Positions 1 through 10,156 are shown, counted from the first letter of the stretch. The stretch is DNA of 64,000 nucleotides from CAVRAW01 sp963716135 (GCA_963716135.1 OY970289.1:3844001-3908000), one strand, 5' to 3'. Program-made: numbers and translations. The notes: generated by a model from the sequence alone, not told the origin.

Positions 1-785
1 CATCATCTGACCAGTCGGGCGGCAACATGGAAGGAAAGGAAACTCGCTTTGGCATCGCTAATTCTGCTTTGTGGGCAACGGCCACGACGGCGGCTTCCAA
101 TGGCAGCGTGAACTCGATGCACGATTCGTTCACGCCGTTGGGCGGATTGGTTCCGATGTGGCTAATTCAGCTCGGCGAGATCGTATTCGGCGGCGTGGGG
201 AGCGGATTGTACGGCATGCTGATGTTTGTAATTGTCGCGGTGTTTGCGGCCGGCTTGATGGTCGGCCGGACGCCGGAATATCTAGGCAAGAAGATTGAAG
301 CCTTCGAAATGAAAATGGCTGCGCTGGTGATTTTGATCCCGCCGCTTTTGGTGCTGGTGGGAACGGCGATCGCGGTCGCTGGGCCGGGACTGCATTTTAT
401 CGATGCGGCGACCCATGAAGTCAAAAGCTCGTTGAACAACCCTGGCGCGCATGGTTTTTCCGAAGTGCTGTATGCATTCTCGTCGGCCGGCAACAACAAC
501 GGCAGCGCGTTTGCGGGGCTGAATGCGAACATTCCCTTTTACAACGTGTGCTTGGGGATGGTGATGCTGGCCGCGCGTTATTGGTTGATGATTCCCGCGC
601 TAGCAATTGCGGGTTCACTGGCGCGGAAAAAATACACGCCTCCCGGGGCGGGCACCCTGCCGACGCATCGTCCGCTGTTTGTGGCGATGCTGGTGGGCAC
701 GATTTTGCTGGTCGGGGCGCTAACGTTTGTGCCGGCGCTGGCGCTGGGGCCGATCGCGGAACATCTGCAGATGCTTGGACCGTAA
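1..785 (+). CDS. kdpA: KdpA, potassium-transporting ATPase subunit A (3' part)
   Basis: This is the C-terminal 260 residues or so of the K+-translocating subunit of the Kdp P-type ATPase complex in the inner membrane. The reading frame is open from the first base, and the peptide NMEGKE near position 21 is the conserved KdpA stretch that precedes the last pore repeat, so the gene clearly begins before the window. Hydrophobic segments around residues 55-75, 95-120 and the last 45 residues fit the final membrane helices. It is followed by kdpB, kdpC, kdpD and kdpE in the canonical order. An unusual heptamer-repeat spacer, not a normal short gap, separates it from kdpB. Full KdpA is usually 550-600 residues. 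Confidence 0.97.
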   Translation, partial: SSDQSGGNMEGKETRFGIANSALWATATTAASNGSVNSMHDSFTPLGGLVPMWLIQLGEIVFGGVGSGLYGMLMFVIVAVFAAGLMVGRTPEYLGKKIEAFEMKMAALVILIPPLLVLVGTAIAVAGPGLHFIDAATHEVKSSLNNPGAHGFSEVLYAFSSAGNNNGSAFAGLNANIPFYNVCLGMVMLAARYWLMIPALAIAGSLARKKYTPPGAGTLPTHRPLFVAMLVGTILLVGALTFVPALALGPIAEHLQMLGP

Positions 786-885
786 GAAATGACTGAATGT
801 CTCAATGACTAAATGTCTAAATGAAGAAGGTACGAGCTCGAGCCATTCAGTCATTTAGGCATTTAGTCATTCAGTCATTCCTGCC
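786..885. repeat. Inverted array of 7-bp repeats between kdpA and kdpB
   Basis: The left arm (about 788-823) is built from heptamer-spaced copies of AATGACT/AAATGTC-like words. The right arm (about 846-880) contains the reverse complement, CATTCAG/TCATTTA-like words. The two arms can pair over most of their length around a spacer containing a GAGCTC palindrome. In an mRNA reading through kdpAB this would form a long AT-rich hairpin. No gene or T-tract terminator is seen. Confidence 0.75.
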
Positions 886-897
886 ATCAAACTAACG

Positions 898-2970
898 ATG
901 ATCACATCAACCAAACCTCGGCCATTGTTCGATCCGCCGATTGTCCGGCGGGCGGTTGTCGATGCGCTTTTGAAACTGCATCCGCGGCGGCAGGTGCGCA
1001 ATCCGGTGATGTTCACGGTTTTCGTGGGCAGCATTTTGACCACAGGGTTGGGAATCCACGCGCTGGCCAGCGGCGGAACGGAGTCGGCCGGCTTCATTTT
1101 CGGCGTCTCAGCCTGGCTGTGGTTCACGGTGCTGTTCGCGAACTTTGCCGAGGCGATGGCCGAGGGACGCGGCAAAGCGCAGGCTGATACGCTGCGGGCC
1201 AGCCGGCGCGACGTGCAAGCGAAGTTGCTTGACGAGCCGCGCTACGGCGCCCAGCACTGTTTGACGGCGGCGTCTCGTTTGCGAAAGGACGATGTGATTC
1301 TGGTCGAGGCGGGCGATGTGATTCCCGGCGATGGTGAGGTGATTGAAGGGGTGGCGTCGGTCGATGAAAGCGCCATCACCGGCGAAAGCGCGCCGGTGAT
1401 CCGGGAAAGCGGCGGTGACCGCAGCAGCGTGACCGGCGGCACGCGCGTGCTTTCCGATTGGCTGGTGGTGCGAATCACCGCTAATCCGGGCGAGACGTTT
1501 TTGGACCGCATGATTGGGCTGGTGGAAGGGGCGAAGCGAAAAAAGACGCCGAACGAAATTGCGCTGGATATTCTATTGGCGGCCATGACGATCATTTTTC
1601 TATTCGTCTGCGCCACGTTGCTGCCCTTTTCCAAGTACAGCGTGGAGGCGGCAGGGCAGGGGAGCCCGATCACTGTCACTGTGCTTGTAGCGCTGTTGGT
1701 GTGCTTGATTCCCACGACGATCGGCGGGCTGTTGTCGGCGATCGGCATTGCGGGGATGGACCGGATGATTCAGGCCAATGTGATTGCGATGTCGGGGCGC
1801 GCGGTGGAAGCCGCGGGGGACGTGGACGTGCTGCTGTTGGATAAGACCGGCACGATCACCTTGGGGAATCGCCAGGCGGTGGAACTGATTGCCGCGCCTG
1901 GAGTGGCGCAAAGCGATTTGGCGGACGCCGCTCAACTGGCGTCGCTGGCCGACGAAACGCCGGAGGGACGGAGCATCGTGGTGTTGGCGAAGGAAAAATA
2001 TGGCTTGCGCGGGCGAAAGGTGCACGAATTGGGCGCCACGTTCATTCCGTTTTCGGCGCAGACGCGTTTGAGCGGCGTGAACTTCGATGGCCGGCAGATT
2101 CGGAAAGGGGCCGCAGACGCCATTCGCGCATTTGTACAAAGCCAGGGGGGCGCCGTGGCGGCGGAGGTGCGCAATTCGGTGGATGCGATCGCCAAGCGGG
2201 GTGGAACGCCGCTGGTGGTGGCCGACGGCAAGCGCACGCTGGGGGTGATCTATTTGAAAGATATCGTCAAAGGGGGCATCAAAGAACGGTTTAGCCAACT
2301 GCGCCGCATGGGCATTAAGACGGTGATGATCACCGGCGACAATCCGCTGACGGCGGCGGCAATTGCCGCCGAGGCGGGCGTGGACGATTTTCTGGCGCAA
2401 GCCACGCCGGAGGCGAAGCTGAGCATGATTCGCGAGCATCAGGCCGGCGGCAGGTTAGTGGCGATGACCGGCGACGGCACGAACGATTCGCCCGCGCTGG
2501 CGCAGGCCGACGTGGCGGTGGCGATGAACTCCGGCACGCAGGCGGCGAAAGAAGCGGGGAACATGGTCGATCTGGATTCGAACCCGACCAAATTGATCGA
2601 GATTGTCGAAATCGGCAAGCAACTGCTGATCACGCGCGGGTCGCTGACTACGTTCAGCCTGGCCAACGACGTGGCGAAATACTTTGCCATCATTCCGGCG
2701 GCGTTCGCCAGCACTTACCCGGTGTTGGACAAGCTGAACATCATGCGACTGGCGACGCCGAATAGCGCCATTTTGTCGGCGGTGATTTTCAACGCCCTGG
2801 TGATTATCGCGCTGGTGCCTTTGGCGTTGCGCGGCGTGAAATACCGGGCGGTCGGCGCCGCAAAGCTGTTGCGCGACAACTTGCTGATTTACGGGGTAGG
2901 GGGACTGATCGTGCCATTTTTGGGCATTAAGTTGATCGACCTGATGTTGGTGGGGCTGCGGCTCACCTAG
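898..2970 (+). CDS. kdpB: KdpB, potassium-transporting ATPase ATP-binding subunit
   Basis: This is the catalytic P-type ATPase subunit, 690 residues, which hydrolyses ATP to energise K+ uptake through KdpA. Visible motifs are the TGES actuator loop at residues 161-164, the phosphorylation site DKTGTIT at 315-321 (Asp315 is the phosphoacceptor), and the hinge motif MTGDGTNDSPA around residue 523. Membrane helices flank these (residues 35-55, 65-85, 225-285) and there are three near the C-terminus. Length and order match the family. The first ATG of the frame aligns with the usual family N-terminus and is used as start. kdpC starts 11 bases after the stop, so the two are probably co-transcribed and translationally close. 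Confidence 0.98.
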   Translation: MITSTKPRPLFDPPIVRRAVVDALLKLHPRRQVRNPVMFTVFVGSILTTGLGIHALASGGTESAGFIFGVSAWLWFTVLFANFAEAMAEGRGKAQADTLRASRRDVQAKLLDEPRYGAQHCLTAASRLRKDDVILVEAGDVIPGDGEVIEGVASVDESAITGESAPVIRESGGDRSSVTGGTRVLSDWLVVRITANPGETFLDRMIGLVEGAKRKKTPNEIALDILLAAMTIIFLFVCATLLPFSKYSVEAAGQGSPITVTVLVALLVCLIPTTIGGLLSAIGIAGMDRMIQANVIAMSGRAVEAAGDVDVLLLDKTGTITLGNRQAVELIAAPGVAQSDLADAAQLASLADETPEGRSIVVLAKEKYGLRGRKVHELGATFIPFSAQTRLSGVNFDGRQIRKGAADAIRAFVQSQGGAVAAEVRNSVDAIAKRGGTPLVVADGKRTLGVIYLKDIVKGGIKERFSQLRRMGIKTVMITGDNPLTAAAIAAEAGVDDFLAQATPEAKLSMIREHQAGGRLVAMTGDGTNDSPALAQADVAVAMNSGTQAAKEAGNMVDLDSNPTKLIEIVEIGKQLLITRGSLTTFSLANDVAKYFAIIPAAFASTYPVLDKLNIMRLATPNSAILSAVIFNALVIIALVPLALRGVKYRAVGAAKLLRDNLLIYGVGGLIVPFLGIKLIDLMLVGLRLT

Positions 2971-2981
2971 GTGAGGAAATC

Positions 2982-3566
2982 ATGTTGCGAGAATTACGAA
3001 TTGTCGTGGTGATGTTTTTTCTGCTGGCGGTGATGACGGGCCTTGTCTACCCACTGGTTGTAACTGTCGTCGCGCAGATCGCGTTTCCGCATCAAGCCAA
3101 CGGCAGCTTGATCAGGGAAAACAACAAGCTCGTGGGCTCGGAATTGCTGGGACAGAGCTTCGAGGAGCCCAAGTATTTTTGGGGACGCCCTTCGGCGACT
3201 TTAGCATTTGCGAACGACGCAACGGCTTCGACCGGCAGCAACTACGGGCCGACGAATCCGGCGCAGCTCGACGCCGTGAAAAATCGGCTGAAAGCAATTC
3301 GTAAAGCGCAACCCGATCAGACCAGTCCGGCGCCGGTGGAATTAGTAACTGCCTCGGCCAGTGGGCTGGATCCGCACATCAGCCCGGCGGCCGCGGAATA
3401 TCAAGCGCAGCGTGTGGCGGCTGTGCGTGGCATCAGCGTAGATCAAGTTCGCATGCTAGTTACGGATCAGACCGAAGGGCGCACGCTGGGCCTATTGGGC
3501 GAGCCGCGCGTCAATGTACTGCTGTTGAACCTGGCGCTGGATGCACAGTTTCCGGCCCGCAAATGA
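2982..3566 (+). CDS. kdpC: KdpC, potassium-transporting ATPase subunit C
   Basis: KdpC is the small chaperone-like subunit of the KdpFABC complex, thought to assist ATP binding by KdpB. The 194-residue protein has one N-terminal membrane helix (about residues 8-30) and a periplasmic part with the conserved NYGPTNP motif and the DPHISPAAA segment typical of KdpC. A ribosome-binding site GAGGAAAT lies just before the ATG in the short gap after kdpB. A 35-base gap separates it from kdpD. Confidence 0.97.
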   Translation: MLRELRIVVVMFFLLAVMTGLVYPLVVTVVAQIAFPHQANGSLIRENNKLVGSELLGQSFEEPKYFWGRPSATLAFANDATASTGSNYGPTNPAQLDAVKNRLKAIRKAQPDQTSPAPVELVTASASGLDPHISPAAAEYQAQRVAAVRGISVDQVRMLVTDQTEGRTLGLLGEPRVNVLLLNLALDAQFPARK

Positions 3567-3601
3567 GGGTTTTTAGAAACAAGTATAATTGAGCAACGGC
3601 C

Positions 3602-6315
3602 ATGCCGGACTCTCGCCCGAATCCCGACCAGTTGCTGGCCCGCGTGCAAGCGGAGGAAGATCGTGCGCGCCGCGGCAAGCTGCGCATCTTTTTTGGCTAC
3701 GCGGCGGGAGTTGGGAAAACCTACGCCATGCTGACGGCCGCGCGGCGGGAGCGCGAGGAAGGGCACGAAGTGGTCGTGGGCTACGTCGAGCCGCACGGCC
3801 GCGTCGAGACGGAATCGCTGTTGAAAGGCTTCGAGACAATTCCTCCATTGTCGCTGCGGTATCGAGGCGCGACGCTGCGCGAATTCGATTTAGATGCCGC
3901 GCTCAAGCGGCATCCGCGGTTGATCCTGATCGACGAGCTGGCCCACGCCAACGTGGAAGGGGCCCGGCATACGAAGCGCTGGCAAGATGTCGAGGAATTG
4001 CTGGAAGCCGGCGTCGACGTGTGGACGACGCTGAACGTGCAGCACGTGGAAAGCTTGAACGACGTGATTGCGCAAGTTACCGGCGTCGTCGTGCGAGAAA
4101 CGCTGCCCGATGCCGTCGTGGAACGGGCCGACGCGATCGAATTGATCGATATCACGCCGGAAGAGCTGATGGAGCGGCTGAAGGAAGGCAAAGTTTATAT
4201 TCCGCAGCAAGCCGAGCGGGCGCTGAGCAATTTCTTTCAAAAGAGCAACCTGGTGGCGCTGCGCGAGCTATCGCTGCGGCAGGCCGCCACACGATTGCAC
4301 CAGGATGTGGAGGCCGCCCGACGACAGCAAGCGGGGGCCGGTCCATGGGCCACGGGGGAGCGGCTGCTGGTGTGCGTGGGTCCCAGCCCGACGAGCGCCA
4401 AAATCATTCGCACGGCGAAGCGCATGGCCGCGGCATTCGGGGCCGAGTGGTCGGCCGTGGCGGTCGAAACGGGGGGCGCGGGATCGAAGGCGACGCTGCA
4501 TGAACTGACGGCGCGAATCTTCGCCTGGCGGAGTCGCTGGGCGCCGAGGCCCACACATTGATCGGCGGCAATGTCGCTGACACGGTGCTGGAATACGCTC
4601 GATCGCGAAACGTGACGAAGATCATCGTGGGCAAGACCGCGCAGCCGCCATGGAAGCGATGGTTCCGCAAGATCGTGGTCAATGAGCTGCTGCAGCGGTG
4701 CGGCGACATCGACGTGTACGTGATTACCGGGGAAGGCGCGGCGAGCGCGCAGGCGCGAGCGCGATTGCCGCGCAAAGGCGTTCCGTACTATCACTATCTG
4801 CTGACGGCGGGCATTGTCGCGATTTGCGCAGCTCTGGGCTGGCTAAGCCACACGCTGCATTTGGCGGAAGCCAACATCGTGATGATTTTTTTGGCGGGCG
4901 TGGCGCTGGCGGCGGCGTGGCTGGGCCGCGGGCCGGCGATTGCCGCCTCGATTGTCAGCGTACTGGTTTTCGATTTTTTCTTTATTCGACCTTACCGCAC
5001 GTTGGCCGTCAGCGACACCGAATATTTCATCACCTTCGGCGTGATGCTGGGCATCGGGTTACTGATCAGCGCGTTGACCTCGCGGCTGCAGGCCCAGTTG
5101 CGAGCCTCGCAACAGCAGGAACATCGCACGGCACAACTGTTCCGCATGACGCGGCAGTTGAGCGAACTATCGGGCAGCGACTTTCTGGTGCAAACCGCCG
5201 GCCGGAAATTGGCAGAAATGTTCAGCGGCGAAATCGTGATCTATCTCCGGGAACCGGACGGAGCGCTGCAATTGCGATTCGGCGAAAACACGTCGGTGGC
5301 CCAGCAGCCGACCAATGCGGTAGTGGCCCAATGGGTGGCAGCCAACGAACGGATTGCCGGCTTGAAAACGGACACCTTGCCCAACGCCACGGCTCTGTTC
5401 GTGCCATTGATCGGCTCGCAACAAACGGTGGGAGCGCTGGGCGTGAGGCCGGAGGATTTGGGCCGATTCCTCGACCCAGAGCAACGCCGGCTGCTGGAAA
5501 CTTGCGCCAGCTTGATTGCCCTGGCGATCGAGCGCGACCGATCGGTGCTGGAAGCGCAGCAAGCGCAAATCCAGGTTCAAGCGGAACAGATGCGCAATTC
5601 GCTTTTGAGTTCGGTATCGCACGACTTGCGGACGCCGCTGGCCAGCATCTCCGGCACGGCCGAAAACTTGTTGGCTAGCGCGCAGCACGGCGACAAGAAA
5701 TCGCAGCGCGAAATGCTGCAGACCATTGTGGACGAGACGCATCAGCTAGTGCGATTGATCGACAATCTGCTGGACATGGCGCGGCTGGATGCCGGCTCGC
5801 TTACGCCCAATCGTCAGTGGCACGTTTTGGAAGAGCTGGTTGGCTCGGCGCTGGCGCGATTGAGGGGCGAGCTTGGCAATCGTCACGTGAGCGTTCACAT
5901 TCCGACGGAATTTCCGCTGATTCACGTCGATGGGTTCTTGCTGGAGCAAGTGTTCGTAAACTTACTGGAAAACGCCGCGCGGTACACGCCCAGCGGAACC
6001 GAGATCGAGATATCCGCGCAATGCGCGGGCAATCAGACCGAAATTCGCTTTGCCGACAATGGTCCAGGCCTGCCGCCGGGAAGCGAAACGAAAGTTTTCG
6101 AAAAATTTTACCGTGGATCTGCGGGATCGCCCGACTCGCGGCGCGGCGTCGGTTTGGGCCTGGCCATTTGCCAGGGGATGATTCAATCGCTCGGCGGGTG
6201 CATCACCGCAGCCAATCGCCCGCAAGGGGGCGCTGACTTCATTGTTTCGCTTCCTTGCGATCAGCAGAGGTCGCCCATGGCCGCCGGCGATTTGCCCGTC
6301 GCGGCCACATCGTAA
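3602..6315 (+). CDS. kdpD: KdpD, osmosensitive K+ channel sensor histidine kinase (frameshifted)
   Basis: KdpD senses K+ limitation or osmotic stress and phosphorylates KdpE. The N-terminal KdpD domain has a P-loop GVGKT (about residues 36-40) and DELAHAN (111-117), followed by a universal-stress-like domain. This first frame ends at 4561. The rest continues in another frame that is open from just after 4503: the end of the USP domain (NVTKIIVGK), four membrane helices (DUF4118), a GAF-like region, the HisKA site SHDLRTPL (His about residue 674) and the HATPase motifs N box, DNGPGLP and GLGLAI. Alignment of the two pieces places a single indel at 4504-4515, inside GGCGCGAA. One missing base (or two extra) restores a protein of about 904 residues, the normal KdpD length. 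A sequencing error is the likelier explanation. Confidence 0.93.
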
Positions 6316-6317
6316 TC

Positions 6318-7016
6318 ATGTCCGATACCGCTCCGCTATTGCTGCTGGTCGAAGACGAGCTGCCGATACGCAAGTTTCTTCGTGCATCGCTGGAGACAGC
6401 GGGATATAGCTTGAAGGAAGCCACCACGGGCCAGCAGGCGTTGACCGAGGCCGCGCAAACGCCGCCGGACCTCGTGATTCTCGATCTTGGATTGCCGGAC
6501 CTCGACGGCCAGGAAGTTTTGAAGCGATTGCGCGAATGGCTGAAGGCGCCGATCATCATTCTTTCGGCGCGCGATCAGGAACAGCAGAAAATCGCCGCCC
6601 TGGATAGCGGCGCGGACGACTACCTCACGAAGCCGTTCAGCACGGGGGAACTGCTGGCGCGAATCCGAGCGGCTTTGCGGCACGCCTCGCATGTTGGCGG
6701 CCAGACGCAACTGTCTGCGTTTGAGCATGGCGATCTGAAAGTCGATTTGGCCGCCCGCCGGGTGTTCGTCAAAGGAAACGAAGTTCATTTGACACCGATC
6801 GAATACAAAATGCTGACGACGCTGGTGCATCACTGCGGCAAGGTGCTGACGCATCGCCAGCTTCTCAAAGAAGTATGGGGACCGGGTCAGGTGCAGGAAA
6901 CGCACTATCTGCGCGTGTTTATGGCGGGGCTGCGCCGCAAGATCGAAGAAGACCCTGCTCAGCCGCACTATCTATTGACCGAGCAAGGCGTGGGGTATCG
7001 GCTGGCGGCGGATTGA
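6318..7016 (+). CDS. kdpE: KdpE, response regulator of the kdp operon
   Basis: This is an OmpR/PhoB-type response regulator of 232 residues. The receiver domain carries acidic residues near the N-terminus (VEDE), the phosphoacceptor Asp56 in VILDLGLPD and the conserved Lys in YLTKPF. The C-terminal half is a winged-helix DNA-binding domain ending in the usual GVGYRL motif. The chosen ATG lies three bases after the kdpD stop. An in-frame upstream start at 6255 would overlap kdpD and add 21 residues that do not resemble a receiver domain. It is expected to activate the kdp promoter upstream of this window. Confidence 0.96.
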   Translation: MSDTAPLLLLVEDELPIRKFLRASLETAGYSLKEATTGQQALTEAAQTPPDLVILDLGLPDLDGQEVLKRLREWLKAPIIILSARDQEQQKIAALDSGADDYLTKPFSTGELLARIRAALRHASHVGGQTQLSAFEHGDLKVDLAARRVFVKGNEVHLTPIEYKMLTTLVHHCGKVLTHRQLLKEVWGPGQVQETHYLRVFMAGLRRKIEEDPAQPHYLLTEQGVGYRLAAD

Positions 7017-7038
7017 ATGCGAACATTTGGCGGCATGA

Positions 7039-7626
7039 CTAATCATCTAGGCCCTTTCCTTTGCGAATTCGCTGCATACATTTTTCAATCCTTGACTGCC
7101 GAGTTTTCGATTGTTTTGCTGCCGAAAAATAAAGGATGTATGCTCGCTGGCGTCCTGGCGTCAAAGCATGAAATGCAGTTTTCAAAGCAGGGATTTCGTC
7201 GAATTTGTTCTGAAGTTCTTCCGGGATTTTGTGTTCGGTGATCTTTTTGAACTTCACTTTCAAGCCGGCCTTTTCCACCTCAATGGCTTCACGAATATAG
7301 GCTTTCAAGATGGGTTCCATCTCAACTATATCTGGAACATTGGTGAACCGAATCACGCGCGCCGACTGCGTATTCTCTCCAGGTTTGGCGAGAATGCGTT
7401 TGGCATCTTTTAACAAGGCGCCTTTGATAAAACTAAGCACGCAGCATTCTTTAAATCCACTTATGATGAGGACGTTATTTTTCTCAAACGTGTAACAAGG
7501 CTGATACCACTTCAATTCTTCAGTCAACTGAGAGTCAAGAACGATCCTTCTCAATTCCTTCAATTCTCCCTGCCACTTCTTGGCTCTTCTCAAAAATGCA
7601 TCAACCTTAGGATTCATTTTGTTCAT
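7039..7626 (-). CDS. YdeI/OmdA-like protein with DUF1801 domain
   Basis: This 195-residue cytoplasmic protein begins with a DUF1801-like half (residues 5-115, with the WYQPCYTF motif) and ends with an OmdA/YdeI-like helical segment (residues 140-195: LTPGRQRAYILYFSAAKQSKTR and neighbours). YdeI-type proteins are described as protecting against some bacteriocins, but the biochemical role is not established. The gene is convergent with kdpE. Its base composition is clearly poorer in GC than its neighbours (roughly 42% by eye) and it uses AAA, TTT and ATT codons freely, which suggests recent acquisition. Family assignment rests on pattern recognition only. Confidence 0.8.
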   Translation of the reverse strand: MNKMNPKVDAFLRRAKKWQGELKELRRIVLDSQLTEELKWYQPCYTFEKNNVLIISGFKECCVLSFIKGALLKDAKRILAKPGENTQSARVIRFTNVPDIVEMEPILKAYIREAIEVEKAGLKVKFKKITEHKIPEELQNKFDEIPALKTAFHALTPGRQRAYILYFSAAKQSKTRQSRIEKCMQRIRKGKGLDD

Positions 7627-7959
7627 CGGTTGAAACTCTGCTACGTGAGCCTAATGCCCGCTTAAAATTTCTTTTTCCTCATTTGCATTCTAGCGCCAAA
7701 CTCAACGCTTGACGGCGCAAAGCTTGTTGCAGAAATGAGAAAGCCCTTCGACTCGCTGGTCGACGGGCCTCTTCAAGGAAACAACGTCGGGGGCAATCAT
7801 CTGGCGTAAATACGGGGAATGGTGGTTGACGAACAACACCGCCTGATTTCAACCAATTGGGCCTGTGCGCACGCTCAATCAGCCCTTGGATAGTATCATA
7901 TCGATCGGTGCGACCTAGTCGTCCATTAGGCATCGACATTCGGTTCAACTATCCATTCC
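7627..7959. other. Intergenic stretch with one strong hairpin
   Basis: No convincing gene is seen. An inverted repeat GCCCTTCGAC / GTCGACGGGC (7743-7752 and 7759-7768, loop of six) could form a ten-pair hairpin with one G-T pair. On the minus strand it is followed by a T-rich stretch, so it could act as a terminator in that direction, although no minus-strand gene was found feeding into it. Confidence 0.5.
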
Positions 7960-10029
7960 ATGCCAGGAATTGTCTCGCAATCGCACGCCAAAGCGGCCGC
8001 AGCAATGAATCCCTTTCCACCGAGACTGCCGCCGCGCTTTACGACACTGGGGTGGATAACGCTGCTTGTCGTCACCACCTGCATGGCCTACCTCCCCGCC
8101 CTGCGCGGCGGGTTTATTCTAGACGATGACATCTATGTAACAAACAATCGACTTCTCACCGCTCCGGATGGACTGTACGGACTTTGGTTGACGACTGAGC
8201 CGATTGACTATTATCCCATTTCCAACAGCACCTTGTGGATCGAGTGGCGGTTATGGGGCCTGCATCCCACTGGATACCATGTCACTAACCTGCTGTTGCA
8301 CATCGCCGCGGCACTTCTCGTGTGGACGGTTTTGCGGAACCTCTCCATTCCTGGCGCCTATCTGGCGGCGCTGTTGTTTGCCGTCCATCCGGTAAACATC
8401 GAGAGTGTGGCCTGGATTTCCCAGCGCAAGGGGGTGTTGGCGATGGTGTTCTTCTTGCTATCGATCCTTTGGTACCTAAAGGTCGTTCCGCAATCGCCAG
8501 ACTCCGATGAGAGTCGTGTTGCCGAACAATCCAACCGTCTTTGCGATCCCAACTGGGGTCGCTGGCATTGGCTCAGTCTGCTGGCCTTTCTGCTCGCAAT
8601 GCTCAGCAAGGGATCAGTGGCGACCTTGCCTCTGGTGCTGCTGTTGATCGTTTGGTGGCAGCGAAGGCAGATTACAATGTGGGATCTGACTGGCATCGCC
8701 CCGTTTTTTCTGGCGGCCGTTTTGCTGAGCGGGGTGAACATCTGGTTCCAATCCCACAATGTCGACGATGTTATCCGCAGCGTCAGCTTCGGAGAACGGT
8801 TGCTGGGGGCAGGCGCGGTTGCGTGGTTTTATCTGTCCAAGGCGCTACTGCCGATCAATCTTGTTTTTGTCTACCGCCAGTGGCACATCGAGGTTGACAA
8901 TTTACGCTGGTGGCTGCCTTTGCTGGCGGCCTTGGGTGTGACGGTGGTGCTGTGGCGGAAACGTGGCAATTGTTGGGGCCGGCCGCTGCTGTTCGCCTGG
9001 GGCTTCTTCGGCGCGGCGCTCGTGCCGGTGTTGGGCTTCATTGACGTGGGGTTCATGAAGTATTCGCTGGTGGCCGATCACTATCAACACATCGCCATCA
9101 TCGGCGTGGTGGCACTGGTGGCGGCCGGCTGTAGCGCTGGGCAGGACCGAGCACCAGGAACGCTCCGATCGGCGGCAACTGCCGCCGTGATCGTCTTAGT
9201 AGGTGTGTTGACATTCCTGACTTGGCAACAAAATCGGCTCTACCGTGATCCCATCACACTCTATCAGGCAACATTGGAGAATAATCCCGACTGCTGGTTG
9301 GTCCACAACAACCTAGCGGCGGCGCTGAATGATGCGGACCGGCCGCAGGAAGCCATCGAACATTGTCAACAAGCACTGCGATTCAAAACCGATAACACCG
9401 AGAGCTCGAATACCAATAATAACCTGGCCGTCGCACTGGTCAGACTCGGCAAACTCTCGGAGGCAATCGCTCAATATCAAGAGGCGCTACGGCTAGCACC
9501 CGATTCCGCCGACGTTCACAACAATTTGGGCAACGCGTTGCTTGACGCAGGCCATCCCCAAGAGGCGATCGAACATTTCCAGCAAGCATTGCGCCTCAAA
9601 CCGAACTATGCCGAGGCTTACTCCAATCTGGGAAACGCGTTATTCGATCTCGGCCGGCTGAACGATGCGATCGAGCACTACCAGCAGGCGTTGCGAATTA
9701 GACCCACCTACGCGGGAGCCCACAACAACCTTGGGATTGCCTTGGCCACGGCAGGTCGGCTTCAGGAAGCGATCGAGCACTTTCAACAGGCTGTGGGGCT
9801 ACGCTCAAACTATATTGAGGCCTATGACAATTTGACGAGGGCCTACGCCCAGTTGCACCGTCCTGCGGAAGCGATCGCCACGGCTCAGAAGGCGTTGGAG
9901 CTGGCCCGCTCCCAAGGGCAGACGGCGCTGGCCCAGCAAATTGAATCCTGGCTGACGAACTATCGTTCACAGCAAGCCAAACCTCAGAATGCATCGCCCC
10001 AACCGGGCCCTGCCCAGCCAGCGCCGTAG
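7960..10029 (+). CDS. TMTC-like multi-pass membrane protein with C-terminal TPR repeats
   Basis: The protein has 689 residues. Its N-terminal 430 residues hold about ten membrane helices and the DDDIYVTNNR motif that resembles the first loop of GT-C glycosyltransferases of the TMTC/PMT type. The C-terminal part (about residues 430-665) has six tandem tetratricopeptide repeats of 34 residues with the NNLGNAL...A(I/V)EHFQQALR consensus, giving a visible 102-base period between about 9295 and 9900. By analogy it could glycosylate proteins or lipids at the outer face of the cytoplasmic membrane, but no substrate can be inferred. An alternative start at 8005 would remove 15 residues, and neither start has a clear ribosome-binding site. 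Confidence 0.8.
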   Translation: MPGIVSQSHAKAAAAMNPFPPRLPPRFTTLGWITLLVVTTCMAYLPALRGGFILDDDIYVTNNRLLTAPDGLYGLWLTTEPIDYYPISNSTLWIEWRLWGLHPTGYHVTNLLLHIAAALLVWTVLRNLSIPGAYLAALLFAVHPVNIESVAWISQRKGVLAMVFFLLSILWYLKVVPQSPDSDESRVAEQSNRLCDPNWGRWHWLSLLAFLLAMLSKGSVATLPLVLLLIVWWQRRQITMWDLTGIAPFFLAAVLLSGVNIWFQSHNVDDVIRSVSFGERLLGAGAVAWFYLSKALLPINLVFVYRQWHIEVDNLRWWLPLLAALGVTVVLWRKRGNCWGRPLLFAWGFFGAALVPVLGFIDVGFMKYSLVADHYQHIAIIGVVALVAAGCSAGQDRAPGTLRSAATAAVIVLVGVLTFLTWQQNRLYRDPITLYQATLENNPDCWLVHNNLAAALNDADRPQEAIEHCQQALRFKTDNTESSNTNNNLAVALVRLGKLSEAIAQYQEALRLAPDSADVHNNLGNALLDAGHPQEAIEHFQQALRLKPNYAEAYSNLGNALFDLGRLNDAIEHYQQALRIRPTYAGAHNNLGIALATAGRLQEAIEHFQQAVGLRSNYIEAYDNLTRAYAQLHRPAEAIATAQKALELARSQGQTALAQQIESWLTNYRSQQAKPQNASPQPGPAQPAP

Positions 10030-10052
10030 CCATCGCGACGAATTCAAGCATT

Positions 10053-10068
10053 CGTTACCTTCGTAACG
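10053..10068 (+). terminator. Possible weak terminator hairpin after the TMTC-like gene
   Basis: CGTTAC and GTAACG pair around a CTTC loop, 23 bases after the stop codon. The stem is only six pairs and no immediate T-run follows, so function is uncertain. Confidence 0.3.
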
Positions 10069-10156
10069 GTCCTGTAATCTCGATCGTTTTCTCGCAACCC
10101 CATTAAACGACCGTTTCCCGCGCTCCACGCAGCCGGCGGGAGCGCGCTGGGAGTAA

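Noticed and set aside
786..885. Possible CRISPR array
   Set aside because: The repeat unit is 7 bases, contiguous and inverted, without spacers; no cas genes are present.
7679..7948. Minus-strand 89-codon frame
   Set aside because: No family resemblance and it includes the hairpin at 7743-7768; likely non-coding.
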